This document shows, in pieces, positions 25,688 to 34,113 of a stretch of DNA of 64,000 bases. The first letter of the stretch is position 1, and each line of letters begins with the position of its first letter. Below the pieces are notes generated by a model. It ran no database searches and was not told where the DNA came from. It was given only the letters and a program-made list of their open reading frames with translations. Position numbers and translations under genes: made by a program. The DNA is from Actinoallomurus iriomotensis (GTDB taxonomy: Bacteria; Actinomycetota; Actinomycetes; Streptosporangiales; Streptosporangiaceae), in NCBI RefSeq assembly GCF_030269445.1, contig NZ_BSTJ01000001.1, forward strand, positions 23,800 to 87,799, given 5' to 3'.

Positions 25688-27646
25688 ATGAGGGAGAGCC
25701 TGATCGCCGGGCAGTACTTACTCATCGAGCAGATCGGCAGGGGCGGGTTCGCGGTGGTCTGGCGGGCCCGCGACGACCGGCTGCGGCGCGACGTCGCCGC
25801 CAAGCAACTCTTCCTCCCGCCGCACTTCACCGAGGAGCAGCGCCGCGAGCACCGGGAACGCACCTTCCGCGAGGCCCGGTCGGCGGCGCGGCTCACCCAT
25901 CCGGGCGTGGTGACCGTGCACGACGTCGTCGAGCACGACGGCGTGCCGTGGATCATCATGGAGTACGTTCCGGGCCGTACTCTGAGCCAGATCGTCCGCA
26001 TGGAGGGTCCGCTGGCGCCGGCGCGGGCCGCGCGCATCGGCCTGCGGGTGCTCGACGCCCTCCGCGCCGCGCACGCCCACGGCGTCCTCCACCGCGACGT
26101 GAAGCCCAGCAACGTCATCGTCGGCGACGACCGGGTCGTGCTCGGCGACTTCGGCATCGCCCGTACGGAGGGCGGCGCGGGCGACGAGATCACCGGGGAC
26201 GGCATCGTCATGGGCGCCCCGTCCTACACCGCGCCCGAACGCGCGCGGGGCGAACCCGCCGTCGCCGCCTCGGACCTGTGGTCGCTCGGCGCCACGCTCT
26301 TCTACGCCGTCGAGGGACGGCGCGCCTTCAGCGGCCCGAACGCCAACGCGACCTTCCACGCCATCCTCACGGGCGAGCCCGCGCCGGCCCGCCACGCCGG
26401 GCCGCTCCGCGCGGTCGTCGACGGGCTGATGCGCCGGGACCCCGCCGAACGGATGACCGCCGGCGAGGCCGCGGAACTGCTCGCGGACGCCGCCGGCGAA
26501 CGCGCCTCCTCCGCCGCGACGGCGCGCCGGACGCGGCGCGTACGGGAGAAGTGGCGCGAGCCGACCCGGCCGACGCCCGGAACGGCCGCCGCTCCGCCGC
26601 CCCGCCCGGCGGCGCGGAGCGTACGGTCACCCCGGCCGCGCCGGCGGCCCGTCGTGACCGTCGCCTCCCTGACGACGCTCGCCCTCCTGCTGCTGAGCAA
26701 CGGCCTTCGCGTGGACGACCCACGGCGCCGCCCCACCGCGTCGTACCGCACGCCGGTCCCCCGTCCGCGCCTGGCCGCCACGCTGCCCGCGGGCGGCGGC
26801 GAGGTGCTCGACGTGGCGTTCAGCCCTGACGGGCGTGCTCTCGCCGCGACGGGCCAGGACCACGCCGTACGGCTGTGGAACACCGCCGCGGGCCGCCCGT
26901 CCGCCACCCCGGCCGCCATGCTGACCGGGCGCGGGCACCCGGTCGCCGGCGCCGTGTTCAGCCCGGACGGCCGCACGCTCGCGACCGGCGGCTACGACGG
27001 CAGGGTCGTCCTCTGGAACGTCCACACCCGCCGTGCGGTCGCGACGTTCGGCACCCACGGCCGGGGAGCCGGCACGCCCAGCTTCAGCCCCGACGGGGCG
27101 GTCCTCGCGACCTCCGGCGACGCCGTGCGCCTGTGGGACGTCGGCACCCGGCGTACGACACGGTCGCTGCCGGATCCCGGGGAGACCCTGCTGAGCGCGG
27201 TGTTCGCCCCGCGCGGGCGGACCCTGGCCACGGCGGGCAGCCGGGCCGTACGCCTCTGGGACGTCTCGGCGCGGCCACGGCCCACGACGCTCACCAGGCT
27301 GACCTCGCTCGTCGGTGACATGGCGTTCAGCCCCGACGGACGGACCCTCGCCACGGGCGGCGACGACCGCACGGTACGCCTGTGGGACGTCCGCGGGCGC
27401 CGGCTGACGGCCACCGTGCCCCGGTTCACGGGGCGGGTGAACGCGGTGGCGTTCAGCCCGGACGGCCGCACGCTGGCCTGCGCGAGCGACGAGACCGTGC
27501 TGCTGTGGAACGTCCGGAGCCGCACCGCCGCCGCCCGGCTGGACGCGCGCACCGGCACGGTCGACGCGATCGCCTTCAGCCCGGACGGCCGGACCCTCGC
27601 CACGGCCGGAGACGACGCCGCCGTACGCCTGTGGGAGCTGCGCTGA
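25688..27646 (+). CDS. Serine/threonine protein kinase with C-terminal WD40 propeller
   Basis: A 652-residue protein. The kinase domain spans about residues 8-275: glycine loop IGRGGFAVVW, catalytic HRDVKPSN, DFGIARTE, and an APERARG-like segment. An Arg/Pro-rich linker leads to one membrane helix (VVTVASLTTLALLLLSNGL, about residues 320-338). Outside it are seven WD40 repeats with recurrent FSPDGRTLATGGDD and VRLWDV, enough for one seven-bladed propeller. This is a PknB-type kinase with an extracellular WD40 sensor. The two eighth-strand residues differ between blades. The next gene is a membrane TPR protein that could be a partner. Confidence 0.93.
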   Translation: MRESLIAGQYLLIEQIGRGGFAVVWRARDDRLRRDVAAKQLFLPPHFTEEQRREHRERTFREARSAARLTHPGVVTVHDVVEHDGVPWIIMEYVPGRTLSQIVRMEGPLAPARAARIGLRVLDALRAAHAHGVLHRDVKPSNVIVGDDRVVLGDFGIARTEGGAGDEITGDGIVMGAPSYTAPERARGEPAVAASDLWSLGATLFYAVEGRRAFSGPNANATFHAILTGEPAPARHAGPLRAVVDGLMRRDPAERMTAGEAAELLADAAGERASSAATARRTRRVREKWREPTRPTPGTAAAPPPRPAARSVRSPRPRRRPVVTVASLTTLALLLLSNGLRVDDPRRRPTASYRTPVPRPRLAATLPAGGGEVLDVAFSPDGRALAATGQDHAVRLWNTAAGRPSATPAAMLTGRGHPVAGAVFSPDGRTLATGGYDGRVVLWNVHTRRAVATFGTHGRGAGTPSFSPDGAVLATSGDAVRLWDVGTRRTTRSLPDPGETLLSAVFAPRGRTLATAGSRAVRLWDVSARPRPTTLTRLTSLVGDMAFSPDGRTLATGGDDRTVRLWDVRGRRLTATVPRFTGRVNAVAFSPDGRTLACASDETVLLWNVRSRTAAARLDARTGTVDAIAFSPDGRTLATAGDDAAVRLWELR

Positions 27647-27842
27647 GACACCGGACGGAAATGCCGACGGAACCGTCGGAAAATGTAATCCGACCGACGC
27701 GTGTCAGCGCATGGTCTCGTTTCTGCCGCAATGGTGCACCTGCTGTGTCCGCCACGCCGTAGCGTCAAGCCATGGCACGACGTCTCCGTGACAGTCCTTT
27801 CCCGCCTGGGCGCGCCTTTCTCGGCTCGACCGGGAAGCGGGC

Positions 27843-29642
27843 ATGAAGCCGATACGCCTGCTGGCCCGGGTCATCGGCGTGGCCGCGATGGCCGTGGCGG
27901 TCGGCACCGCGGTCAACCAGATCCTCAACGGCGGCCGGTGGAACTGGTGGGCGCTGGCCGCCGCGCTGACGCTCGCGACGCTCGCCGAAGGCGTCAACCG
28001 ATGGCTGGTTCGCTCGGACGTCCGCGACGGGCAGATCCGGCCGACACTCTGGCCGACCCTGACCGCCCCGGACGAGTCGCCACGGCGACTGACGGAGGTC
28101 ACCCCCCGAGATCTGGGTGTGCACCCCAACCGATTCGGCCCCGAAGGCGAAGCGCTCTACATCCCCCGCGACGTCGACGACGCCCTGGATGAGGCGCTCA
28201 CCGGCGGACGCCGGCCCATCGTCGTGGTGGCCGGCCCCCGGCTGGCCGGGACCACCAGCACCCTCGCCCAGGCCGCCCAGTCGCAGCTCCCCGACCACTA
28301 CGTCCTCGGCTTCGTCGATGACCCGCGCGTCCGGCTCACCGACATGATCGAATGCTCCCGCCGGTGGGCCGGCCACGGGCCTGGTGCGGTGCTGTGGCCG
28401 GATGGGCTGACGCCGGATCGATTCACCGAACTCGCGCTCCTGCCGGCCGACCGGCTCCCGGACGGGCTGCGGGTGCTGGCCACCATCGACACCGGTGAGC
28501 TGGAGGGACTACGGATCCCCGAACACCAGGTCAAGGCGCTCGAAGAACATGCCGTTCAGGTCGAGTTGGGCGTGCTGACCCGCACCGAGCGAGCCGAGCT
28601 GCGAGCCCAGGACACGTACGCCGGCCTGCGACCGGTCCTGGACGAGGACGCCGACGTGCTGATGGGCCGGCTGATGGTGGCGTGGGAGCAGATCCACGAC
28701 GCCTTGACACCGGCCGGGGAAGAGACCACCGATCGGGTCGCGTTGCTGCACGCGGTCACCGACTGGTACCGGGCCCGGCTGCCCCGTCTCCTCACCACCG
28801 ACGTCCTCACGCACCTGTACGGGGCCTATCGGCGTGAGCCGGCCGGGCAGAGCGTCATCGCCCCAGCGTCGGCCGCCGGCTACGCCCGGGCACTGGAATG
28901 GGCGACCGCGGTCAGGCCCGACAGGCCGCGTCTGATCGACGTGCAGACCGTGGCCGGTGGCCGGCGGTACGCTCCGCACTCGCTGCTGAGCGTCGTCGCC
29001 GACGATGGGTCCGCGTCGGTCCACTGGCCCGTCCAGGACGCCTTGTGGGCCTATGCCGACCGTTTCTTCGACGGCGACCAGCGCCGCAACATCGGATACA
29101 CCGCCCTGCGCATGGATGCCCATTCCGCCGCCCACCGCCTGCTGGGACACCCCGGCACCACCATCGCCCCTGATGCGCTTAACCAGGTCGCCGCGTGGCT
29201 CCATGGCATCGGTGACACCACGGCGGCCCGCCGCTGGTACCGGCAGGCCATCGACACCGGCCACACCGACCAGGCGCCCAGAGCGCTCTTCGGCCTCGGA
29301 CTCCTGGAGGCGGAACACGGAGACATCGAGCAGGCCCGCCGCGCGTACGGGCAGGCCATCGACACCGGCCACTCCGACCACGCACCCAAGGCGATGGCCA
29401 ACCTCGGGAACCTGGAGGCCGGACAGGGAGACATCGAGGAGGCCCGGCGCTGGCACCGAAAGGCCGTCGACACCGGCCATCCGGAAGTAGCGGTAGAGGC
29501 CGCGAGCCGTTTGCGGGAGTTGGATCGAACGGAACAGGACCGCCGCCGGGCAGAATGGTTCACCCGGTACGGCTGGCAGGCTTACGCCGACCAGGAGCTG
29601 ATACAACGCCGCGGGGAAGGCCCCGACGACGCGGCGGAGTGA
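27843..29642 (+). CDS. Membrane-anchored NTPase-like protein with TPR/Sel1-like repeats
   Basis: A 599-residue protein of unknown function. Two hydrophobic helices at the N-terminus (LLARVIGVAAMAVAVGTAV and WWALAAALTLATLAEGV) anchor it. A P-loop-like region follows at about residues 120-140, VVVAGPRLAGTTSTL, where the Walker A lysine is replaced by Thr. The central part looks like a STAND-type NTPase with winged helix. Near the C-terminus three repeats of about 35 residues (TTAARRWYRQAIDTGHTDQAPRAL, QARRAYGQAIDTGHSDHAPKAM, EARRWHRKAVDTGHPEVAVEAA) form TPR-like helices. The missing lysine suggests weak or absent ATP hydrolysis. It lies 196 bp after the WD40 kinase gene. Confidence 0.75.
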   Translation: MKPIRLLARVIGVAAMAVAVGTAVNQILNGGRWNWWALAAALTLATLAEGVNRWLVRSDVRDGQIRPTLWPTLTAPDESPRRLTEVTPRDLGVHPNRFGPEGEALYIPRDVDDALDEALTGGRRPIVVVAGPRLAGTTSTLAQAAQSQLPDHYVLGFVDDPRVRLTDMIECSRRWAGHGPGAVLWPDGLTPDRFTELALLPADRLPDGLRVLATIDTGELEGLRIPEHQVKALEEHAVQVELGVLTRTERAELRAQDTYAGLRPVLDEDADVLMGRLMVAWEQIHDALTPAGEETTDRVALLHAVTDWYRARLPRLLTTDVLTHLYGAYRREPAGQSVIAPASAAGYARALEWATAVRPDRPRLIDVQTVAGGRRYAPHSLLSVVADDGSASVHWPVQDALWAYADRFFDGDQRRNIGYTALRMDAHSAAHRLLGHPGTTIAPDALNQVAAWLHGIGDTTAARRWYRQAIDTGHTDQAPRALFGLGLLEAEHGDIEQARRAYGQAIDTGHSDHAPKAMANLGNLEAGQGDIEEARRWHRKAVDTGHPEVAVEAASRLRELDRTEQDRRRAEWFTRYGWQAYADQELIQRRGEGPDDAAE

Positions 29643-29648
29643 GACAAC

Positions 29649-29688
29649 ACGCACGAAGGGGCGCCCGTACGGGCGCCCCTTCGTGCGT
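29649..29688. terminator. 40-bp perfect palindrome terminator
   Basis: A 20-bp stem with no mismatch runs from 29649-29668 to 29669-29688, with GGGGCGCCCGTAC in its core. It is located just after the TPR gene and before the convergent tRNA gene. It should act as a strong bidirectional terminator. Confidence 0.75.
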
Positions 29689-29749
29689 TGGTCACTCAGT
29701 TGGTCACTCAGCGGTCATCCATGATGATCGCTGAGGCCTGTGATCTCGG

Positions 29750-29823
29750 TCGGGACGGCGGGATTCGAACCCACGACCCTTTGACCCCCAGTCAAATGCG
29801 CTACCAAGCTGCGCTACGTCCCG
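29750..29823 (-). tRNA. tRNA-Pro (anticodon GGG)
   Basis: A 74-nt cloverleaf reads on the minus strand. The acceptor stem CGGGACG pairs with CGTCCCG, the anticodon arm is TTTGA-CTGGGGG-TCAAA with GGG as the anticodon, and the T arm is GTGGG-TTCGAAT-CCCGC. The D arm has GCGC-AGCTTGGTA-GCGC. CCA is not encoded (CCG follows the discriminator A). Confidence 0.95.
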
Positions 29824-29916
29824 AGAACGCGTTAAAAGGCTAGCACAGCGTGGCCGATGATCTGGTCGCGCAGGGCGCGGGCCGCGGGCCGTCGCCCGGC
29901 CGTACGCGAGCGGGCG

Positions 29917-30675
29917 TCAGGCGAAGGTCAGGCCGTCGAGCCAGCCCTGCCAGGCGTGCTCGGCCTCCTTCTGCCCGGCCGTGCCGGCGAACAGGTGGTG
30001 GCCGAGGACGATGACGTTGCCGCGGTCGGCGCCGGAGTGGATGAAGCGGTACATCGCGTCCTCGGTGCGGATGCCGAGGAAGTGGGGCCGGTCCACGTAG
30101 TCGATCACGCCGTCGATCGGCGGGAGGCCCTCGACGGTCAGCGCCGCCCGGTCGCCCTCCTTGACATCGCCGGTCAGGCCCAGCTCCTTCCGCAGTACCG
30201 CCCAGAGGCGCTCCGGCGCCGGGCCCTGCGGACGCGCCGCGAAGACGGGTGTGGCCACGCGGCCGCGGAAGTGGGTGAGGTACTCCGCCAGCTTGGCGAG
30301 GTACATGTCCCAGCCGGTCTTCATCGCCTCGTACTCGGTCTCCCAGTCGTCGCCGAGGAAGCCGTTGTGCACCAGCCGCAGCACCGCGCCGCCTCCGTCG
30401 CGGCCCTCGATGAGGTACTCGAAGGCCATGAAGGTGCCGTCGGGGTTCTCCGGCGTGCGGTACGCCAGCCGCTCCCCCGGCTCCCAGGAGGTCACGGTGG
30501 ACTCCTCGGTGTGGCCGCCGAGCGTAAGGCCGCCCCTGCCACCCACGCGGGGCTCCAGTTCGTTGCGGCCCATGTACCAGGAGTCGATGCCGGGACCGGT
30601 CGCGATGGCGTCCCAGACCTGCTCGGGGGTGGCGTCCAGCGTGATCTCTTTGCGTACTTCGAACTCGTGCGTCAT
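29917..30675 (-). CDS. SRPBCC/AHSA1-family protein
   Basis: A 252-residue START-like (Bet v 1 fold) protein. The opening ITLDATPEQVWDAIATGPGIDSWYMG and FMAFEYLIEGRDGGGAVLRLVHNGFLGDDWE are typical of the AHSA1/SRPBCC family, which binds hydrophobic ligands in a deep cavity. The C-terminal half adds a second related module. It is located 48 bp downstream of an ArsR-type regulator gene on the same strand, a pairing often seen in actinomycetes. The start at 30675 (MTHEFEVRKEI) was preferred over an ATG at 30693. Confidence 0.88.
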   Translation of the reverse strand: MTHEFEVRKEITLDATPEQVWDAIATGPGIDSWYMGRNELEPRVGGRGGLTLGGHTEESTVTSWEPGERLAYRTPENPDGTFMAFEYLIEGRDGGGAVLRLVHNGFLGDDWETEYEAMKTGWDMYLAKLAEYLTHFRGRVATPVFAARPQGPAPERLWAVLRKELGLTGDVKEGDRAALTVEGLPPIDGVIDYVDRPHFLGIRTEDAMYRFIHSGADRGNVIVLGHHLFAGTAGQKEAEHAWQGWLDGLTFA

Positions 30676-30723
30676 CGTCGTCTCTTTCTCCATGCCGGTA
30701 CGGGGATGCCGCCGGCGGTCCGG

Positions 30724-31344
30724 TCAGCGCTCTTCTTCCGCCGGGGCGGCGGCCCCGTCCTCGCGGGGGCGGGTACTCGGGTGGACGGCGACGACCACGC
30801 GGTGCTCGCGCCCGCCCTCGGCCGTCGCGTCGTGGTACTTGGCGACCAGGGCGGCCACGGCGTTCGCCAGCTCCTCGGCGAAGGCGGACCGGTCGGCCGC
30901 CGAGGCGAACCTGACCTCGCCGTCGATCGCGAACGTCGCCACGCGCTTGCGCGCCTTGGCCGCGCCGGTGATCAGCTCGCCGACGTCGCGTACGAGACGG
31001 GCGGCGACGGCGAGCAGCCAGCGCGCGGAGAGCTGGTCGGGCGAGCGCGCGGGGTCGGGCTGGACGGCGGCGAGCGCGGCCGGCGAGATGACGTACGACG
31101 TGGCGGTCGCCCGCATGAGCCGCTCGTTGACGTTGCCCTTGCGGCGCTCCTCGACCAGCTCGACCAGGCCGTGCCGCTCGAGCGCCTTGAGGTGGTAGTT
31201 CACCTTCTGTCGCGGCAGGCCGACCTTGGCGGCCAGCATCGTCGCGGAGGCGGGCTCGGCCAGCTCGGCCAGCAGGCGGGCCCGGATGGGGTCGAGTGAG
31301 ACCTCGGCCGCGGCCGGGTCCTCGATCACTGCCACTTCGAACAT
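30724..31344 (-). CDS. ArsR-type winged-helix transcriptional regulator
   Basis: A 206-residue regulator. The N-terminal winged helix (LDPIRARLLAELAEPASATMLAAKVGLPRQKVNYHLKALERHGLVELV) is followed by a helical C-terminal region with TYVIS-like SYVISPAAL. No cysteine metal motif is visible, so it probably senses a small molecule or protein. It is followed by the SRPBCC gene, its likely target. The start at 31344 is used because upstream codons run into the palindromic operator at 31362-31377. Confidence 0.9.
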   Translation of the reverse strand: MFEVAVIEDPAAAEVSLDPIRARLLAELAEPASATMLAAKVGLPRQKVNYHLKALERHGLVELVEERRKGNVNERLMRATATSYVISPAALAAVQPDPARSPDQLSARWLLAVAARLVRDVGELITGAAKARKRVATFAIDGEVRFASAADRSAFAEELANAVAALVAKYHDATAEGGREHRVVVAVHPSTRPREDGAAAPAEEER

Positions 31345-31361
31345 GCGAGGAGCCTCGCACC

Positions 31362-31377
31362 GACAAACTTTTTTGTC
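31362..31377. promoter_or_regulatory. Inverted repeat upstream of ArsR gene
   Basis: GACAAA and TTTGTC flank CTTT, 18 bp upstream of the ArsR start. On the minus strand the same bases include TTGACA, so the repeat probably overlaps a -35 element. This is the expected position for autoregulation. A second repeat, GTGAC-ACTC-GTCAC (about 31420-31433), lies upstream. Confidence 0.5.
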
Positions 31378-31491
31378 AAGACTGCCGGAGTGTTCGGCGT
31401 CACGGAGCGTGGGCGATTTGTGACACTCGTCACGCGAGGTCCGTATCGCCGCGCCCGGCACCGCGCCGACCACCGCCCTGAGCAGAGCGAA

Positions 31492-31535
31492 TGACCGAAA
31501 CAAAGACTGTCTGTCAGCGCAAATAGTTTCGGTCA
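31492..31535. promoter_or_regulatory. 10-bp inverted repeat upstream of diterpene operon
   Basis: TGACCGAAAC (31492-31501) and GTTTCGGTCA (31526-31535) are perfect inverted copies 24 bp apart. They lie in the 411-bp gap between the divergent ArsR gene and the P450 gene. The DNA from here to 31755 is notably richer in A/T than its surroundings. No gene is seen in the gap. The pair may be an operator for the diterpene operon. Confidence 0.45.
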
Positions 31536-31755
31536 GGCCCTAGAAAGCACAACGATGTCCAAAATGCAAGAGACAGATGGATCTCGCCAATCCAATCTGC
31601 CGTGTGATACAGATTCACTGTAACCAATTGCTCACGGATGCTCGACAACCGACGCAGTCTTCCCCCGACAGTCCTCGCAGCAGCACTTCCGAAACCATTT
31701 GGGTTACGGACGCGTGCGCGCCGCCGAAACATCGATGCGGAGCATAGGTCCGGTC

Positions 31756-33117
31756 ATGTCTATCGCCGTCGCAGACCCAGCCGCACAGGCCGAAACTTTC
31801 CGCCTCTACCGCAATCTGCCGCGACTACTGCGCGATCCCATGGGGGAAGTGGAAAGCATGGGAAGAGCGGCGGCCGGTCGCGTCGCTCGCCTCGACTTCG
31901 GCGTGGCCGACGTCTACCTGGCGACCCACCCGGACCACGTCCAGCAAATCCTGCTGGACGACGCCGCGAACTTCCTGCGCGAGGGCACGTACTGGCGGCC
32001 GCTGAGCCGGCTGTTCGGCCGGAGCATCATGTCCGAGGGCTCGGACTGGAAACTCAGCCGCAGGACACTCCAGCCCGTACTCACCCGGCGGTACGTCCAC
32101 TCGATGGCCGACCAGATGGCCGCCGCCATCAACGAGTCCCTCGACGGGCTCGCCGAGCACGCACGCACCGGGCGACCGGTGGCCGCGATGGCCGAGCTGT
32201 CCGACATCGTCAGCCACACCGTCATTCGTGTCTTCTTCGGAAACAAGATCACGCCCGCGGACGCCGCCCGGCTGACACCTGCCTTCGAGACCGTGGTGAA
32301 GGCCATCGCGTTCCGCTTCCTCCTGCCCTTCCTGCCGTTCTCGGTCCCGGTGCCGGGCGACCGGGCGCTCCGGCGCGCCATACGGCTCTTCGACGAGGTC
32401 CTCTACCCGCTGATCCGCGAACAGCGCTGGCGCGACGACGAGGTACGCGACTTCTTCTCCGTGCTCTGCCGCGCGCACGAGGCCGACGGCGCCGAGGTCA
32501 GCGATCGATGGGTCCGCGACAACCTCTTCGCCATGTTCGCCACCGGAACCGAGACGACGATCGGCGCCCTGACCTGGCTGTGGCCGCTCCTCGACGACCA
32601 TCCCGAGGTGACGCGGAGGCTCTACGAGGAGATCGACACGGTCGTGGGGTCCGGCCCGGTACGCGCCGAGCACCTGTCCGGCCTGACCTACACCCGGCAG
32701 ATCGTGCAGGAGCTGCTCCGGCTCTACCCGGCCGGGTGGGTGTTCCCTCGGCGGGCCGTCGAGTCCACGACGCTGGGCGACGTCACGATCAAGGCCGGCG
32801 AGTCGGTCCTCGTCAGCCCGTTCCTGACCCATCGGCTCGAGGCGTTCTGGGAACGCCCGCTCGAATTCGATCCCGATCGGTTCGATCCCGCCCTCGGCGG
32901 AGAGCCCGGACATCATCGTTACGCCTACGTGCCCTTCGGCGCCGGTCCACACAAATGCATCGGGCTGCATGTGTTCAATATGGAGGCCGAACTCATCATC
33001 GCCGGCATTCTGGCGCGTTTCCGGCCGACGTCCTGTACGGCCGTCTCTCGCATTCCTCGCGTCGGCGCCACGCTCCGGCCGAAAGAAAGCGTGGAACTCA
33101 TTCTGACAACCGTCTGA
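31756..33117 (+). CDS. Cytochrome P450 of diterpene operon
   Basis: A 453-residue P450. Motifs seen are I-helix FATGTETTIGAL, K-helix ELLRLYP, PERF-like FDPDRFDP, and haem loop FGAGPHKCIG with its Cys ligand. Its length and sequence style are closer to terpene-modifying and CYP102/eukaryote-like P450s than to typical CYP105-type enzymes. It lies 90 bp upstream of a class I terpene synthase gene and shares its direction. It probably oxidises the diterpene product. The start at 31756 (MSIAVADP) has AGG seven bases upstream; ATG 31735 is an alternative. No ferredoxin gene is nearby. Confidence 0.92.
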   Translation: MSIAVADPAAQAETFRLYRNLPRLLRDPMGEVESMGRAAAGRVARLDFGVADVYLATHPDHVQQILLDDAANFLREGTYWRPLSRLFGRSIMSEGSDWKLSRRTLQPVLTRRYVHSMADQMAAAINESLDGLAEHARTGRPVAAMAELSDIVSHTVIRVFFGNKITPADAARLTPAFETVVKAIAFRFLLPFLPFSVPVPGDRALRRAIRLFDEVLYPLIREQRWRDDEVRDFFSVLCRAHEADGAEVSDRWVRDNLFAMFATGTETTIGALTWLWPLLDDHPEVTRRLYEEIDTVVGSGPVRAEHLSGLTYTRQIVQELLRLYPAGWVFPRRAVESTTLGDVTIKAGESVLVSPFLTHRLEAFWERPLEFDPDRFDPALGGEPGHHRYAYVPFGAGPHKCIGLHVFNMEAELIIAGILARFRPTSCTAVSRIPRVGATLRPKESVELILTTV

Positions 33118-33207
33118 AAGCCGCGGCGTTTCACCGCGCATCACCCGCGTTTTCCGTGGGTGATCCATTGGCGCGACGTTGACCGTGTTCCCGGACAGGA
33201 GAGGTTG

Positions 33208-34113
33208 ATGACATCTTCCGTCGCCAGACGCGATGGGCTGGACACCGCTGAGGCCAGGGGCAAGATCTGCGCGGTCGCGATGGAGTGTCTTCGTGACATG
33301 CAGGACTGCGTGTCCGCCTACCCGGCGCTGTTCTCGGCCCGGCCGCTCGGCGCGACGGTGTTCAGCGGCGTCGCGCTCGCCCACGCGTTCGGCTCGCCCG
33401 ACGCCACGGCGAAGGAGCTCAGGATGGCCACGCGCTTCACGCTGTGGGGCTTCGCCGCCGACTGGCTCCTGGACTACGTGGCGTCGTCGGCCGAGGAGAT
33501 CAATGCCATCGTGGCCGGCTGCGCACGAGTGGGGCGGGGCGGGGCGCCGGATCCCGACATGCCCCTGGAGTGCCTGCTCGCGGAGCTGCGCGACGAGCTG
33601 GCCGCCCGGCCGCACTGGAGCGAGCTGCGGCGCGTCTGGGCCGAGCACCTCGACCGCTACCTGTCCGCCAACGCACGCGAGTGGACCTGGAAGACCGCCC
33701 ATGCGGCCGGAGACGGGGCGGCGCTCCCGACCTTCGAGCAGTACCTCGCGAATGCCGACAACATCGGCGCCTCGCTCGTCAACGTCTCGCACTGGACGTA
33801 CACCGACGCCGTGGCGACCGCCGAGGAGATGGACCGGCTGGCCGAGGTCAGCGCGCAGGCGCAGCAGGCTCTGCGCCTGCTGAACGATCTGGCCAGCCAC
33901 GCACGCGACGTCGAGTGGGGCGACCTCAACAGCCTCATGCTCGGACTCGGGCCCGCGGAGGTCACCCGCCGGGCCGAGGAGCTCATCGCCCGCTGCGACG
34001 AGATGTGCGAGGAACTGGCCCTGCGGTTCCCCGAGCCGGCGGCCTATCTACGGCGCCAGGTCGGCCACAATGTGGGCTTCTACGGCACGACCGACTACTG
34101 GGGCACCCGGTGA
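33208..34113 (+). CDS. Class I terpene synthase-like protein (diterpene)
   Basis: A 301-residue all-helical protein with features of bacterial class I terpene synthases. An Asp-rich motif reads DWLLD (residues 85-89), a variant of DDxxD. An NSE-type triad reads NDLASHARDVE from residue 226, with Asp where Glu is usual, or Glu two residues later. These would bind the magnesium cluster and ionise an allylic diphosphate. It overlaps the class II cyclase start by GTGA. The likely role is to convert the cyclised diphosphate made by that enzyme into the diterpene skeleton. The start has AGGAGAGG upstream. Confidence 0.8.
   Translation: MTSSVARRDGLDTAEARGKICAVAMECLRDMQDCVSAYPALFSARPLGATVFSGVALAHAFGSPDATAKELRMATRFTLWGFAADWLLDYVASSAEEINAIVAGCARVGRGGAPDPDMPLECLLAELRDELAARPHWSELRRVWAEHLDRYLSANAREWTWKTAHAAGDGAALPTFEQYLANADNIGASLVNVSHWTYTDAVATAEEMDRLAEVSAQAQQALRLLNDLASHARDVEWGDLNSLMLGLGPAEVTRRAEELIARCDEMCEELALRFPEPAAYLRRQVGHNVGFYGTTDYWGTR

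Noticed and set aside
31514..31732. A 72-codon minus-strand frame upstream of the P450 gene
   Set aside because: It lies in AT-rich promoter DNA, has no ribosome binding site, and matches no family.
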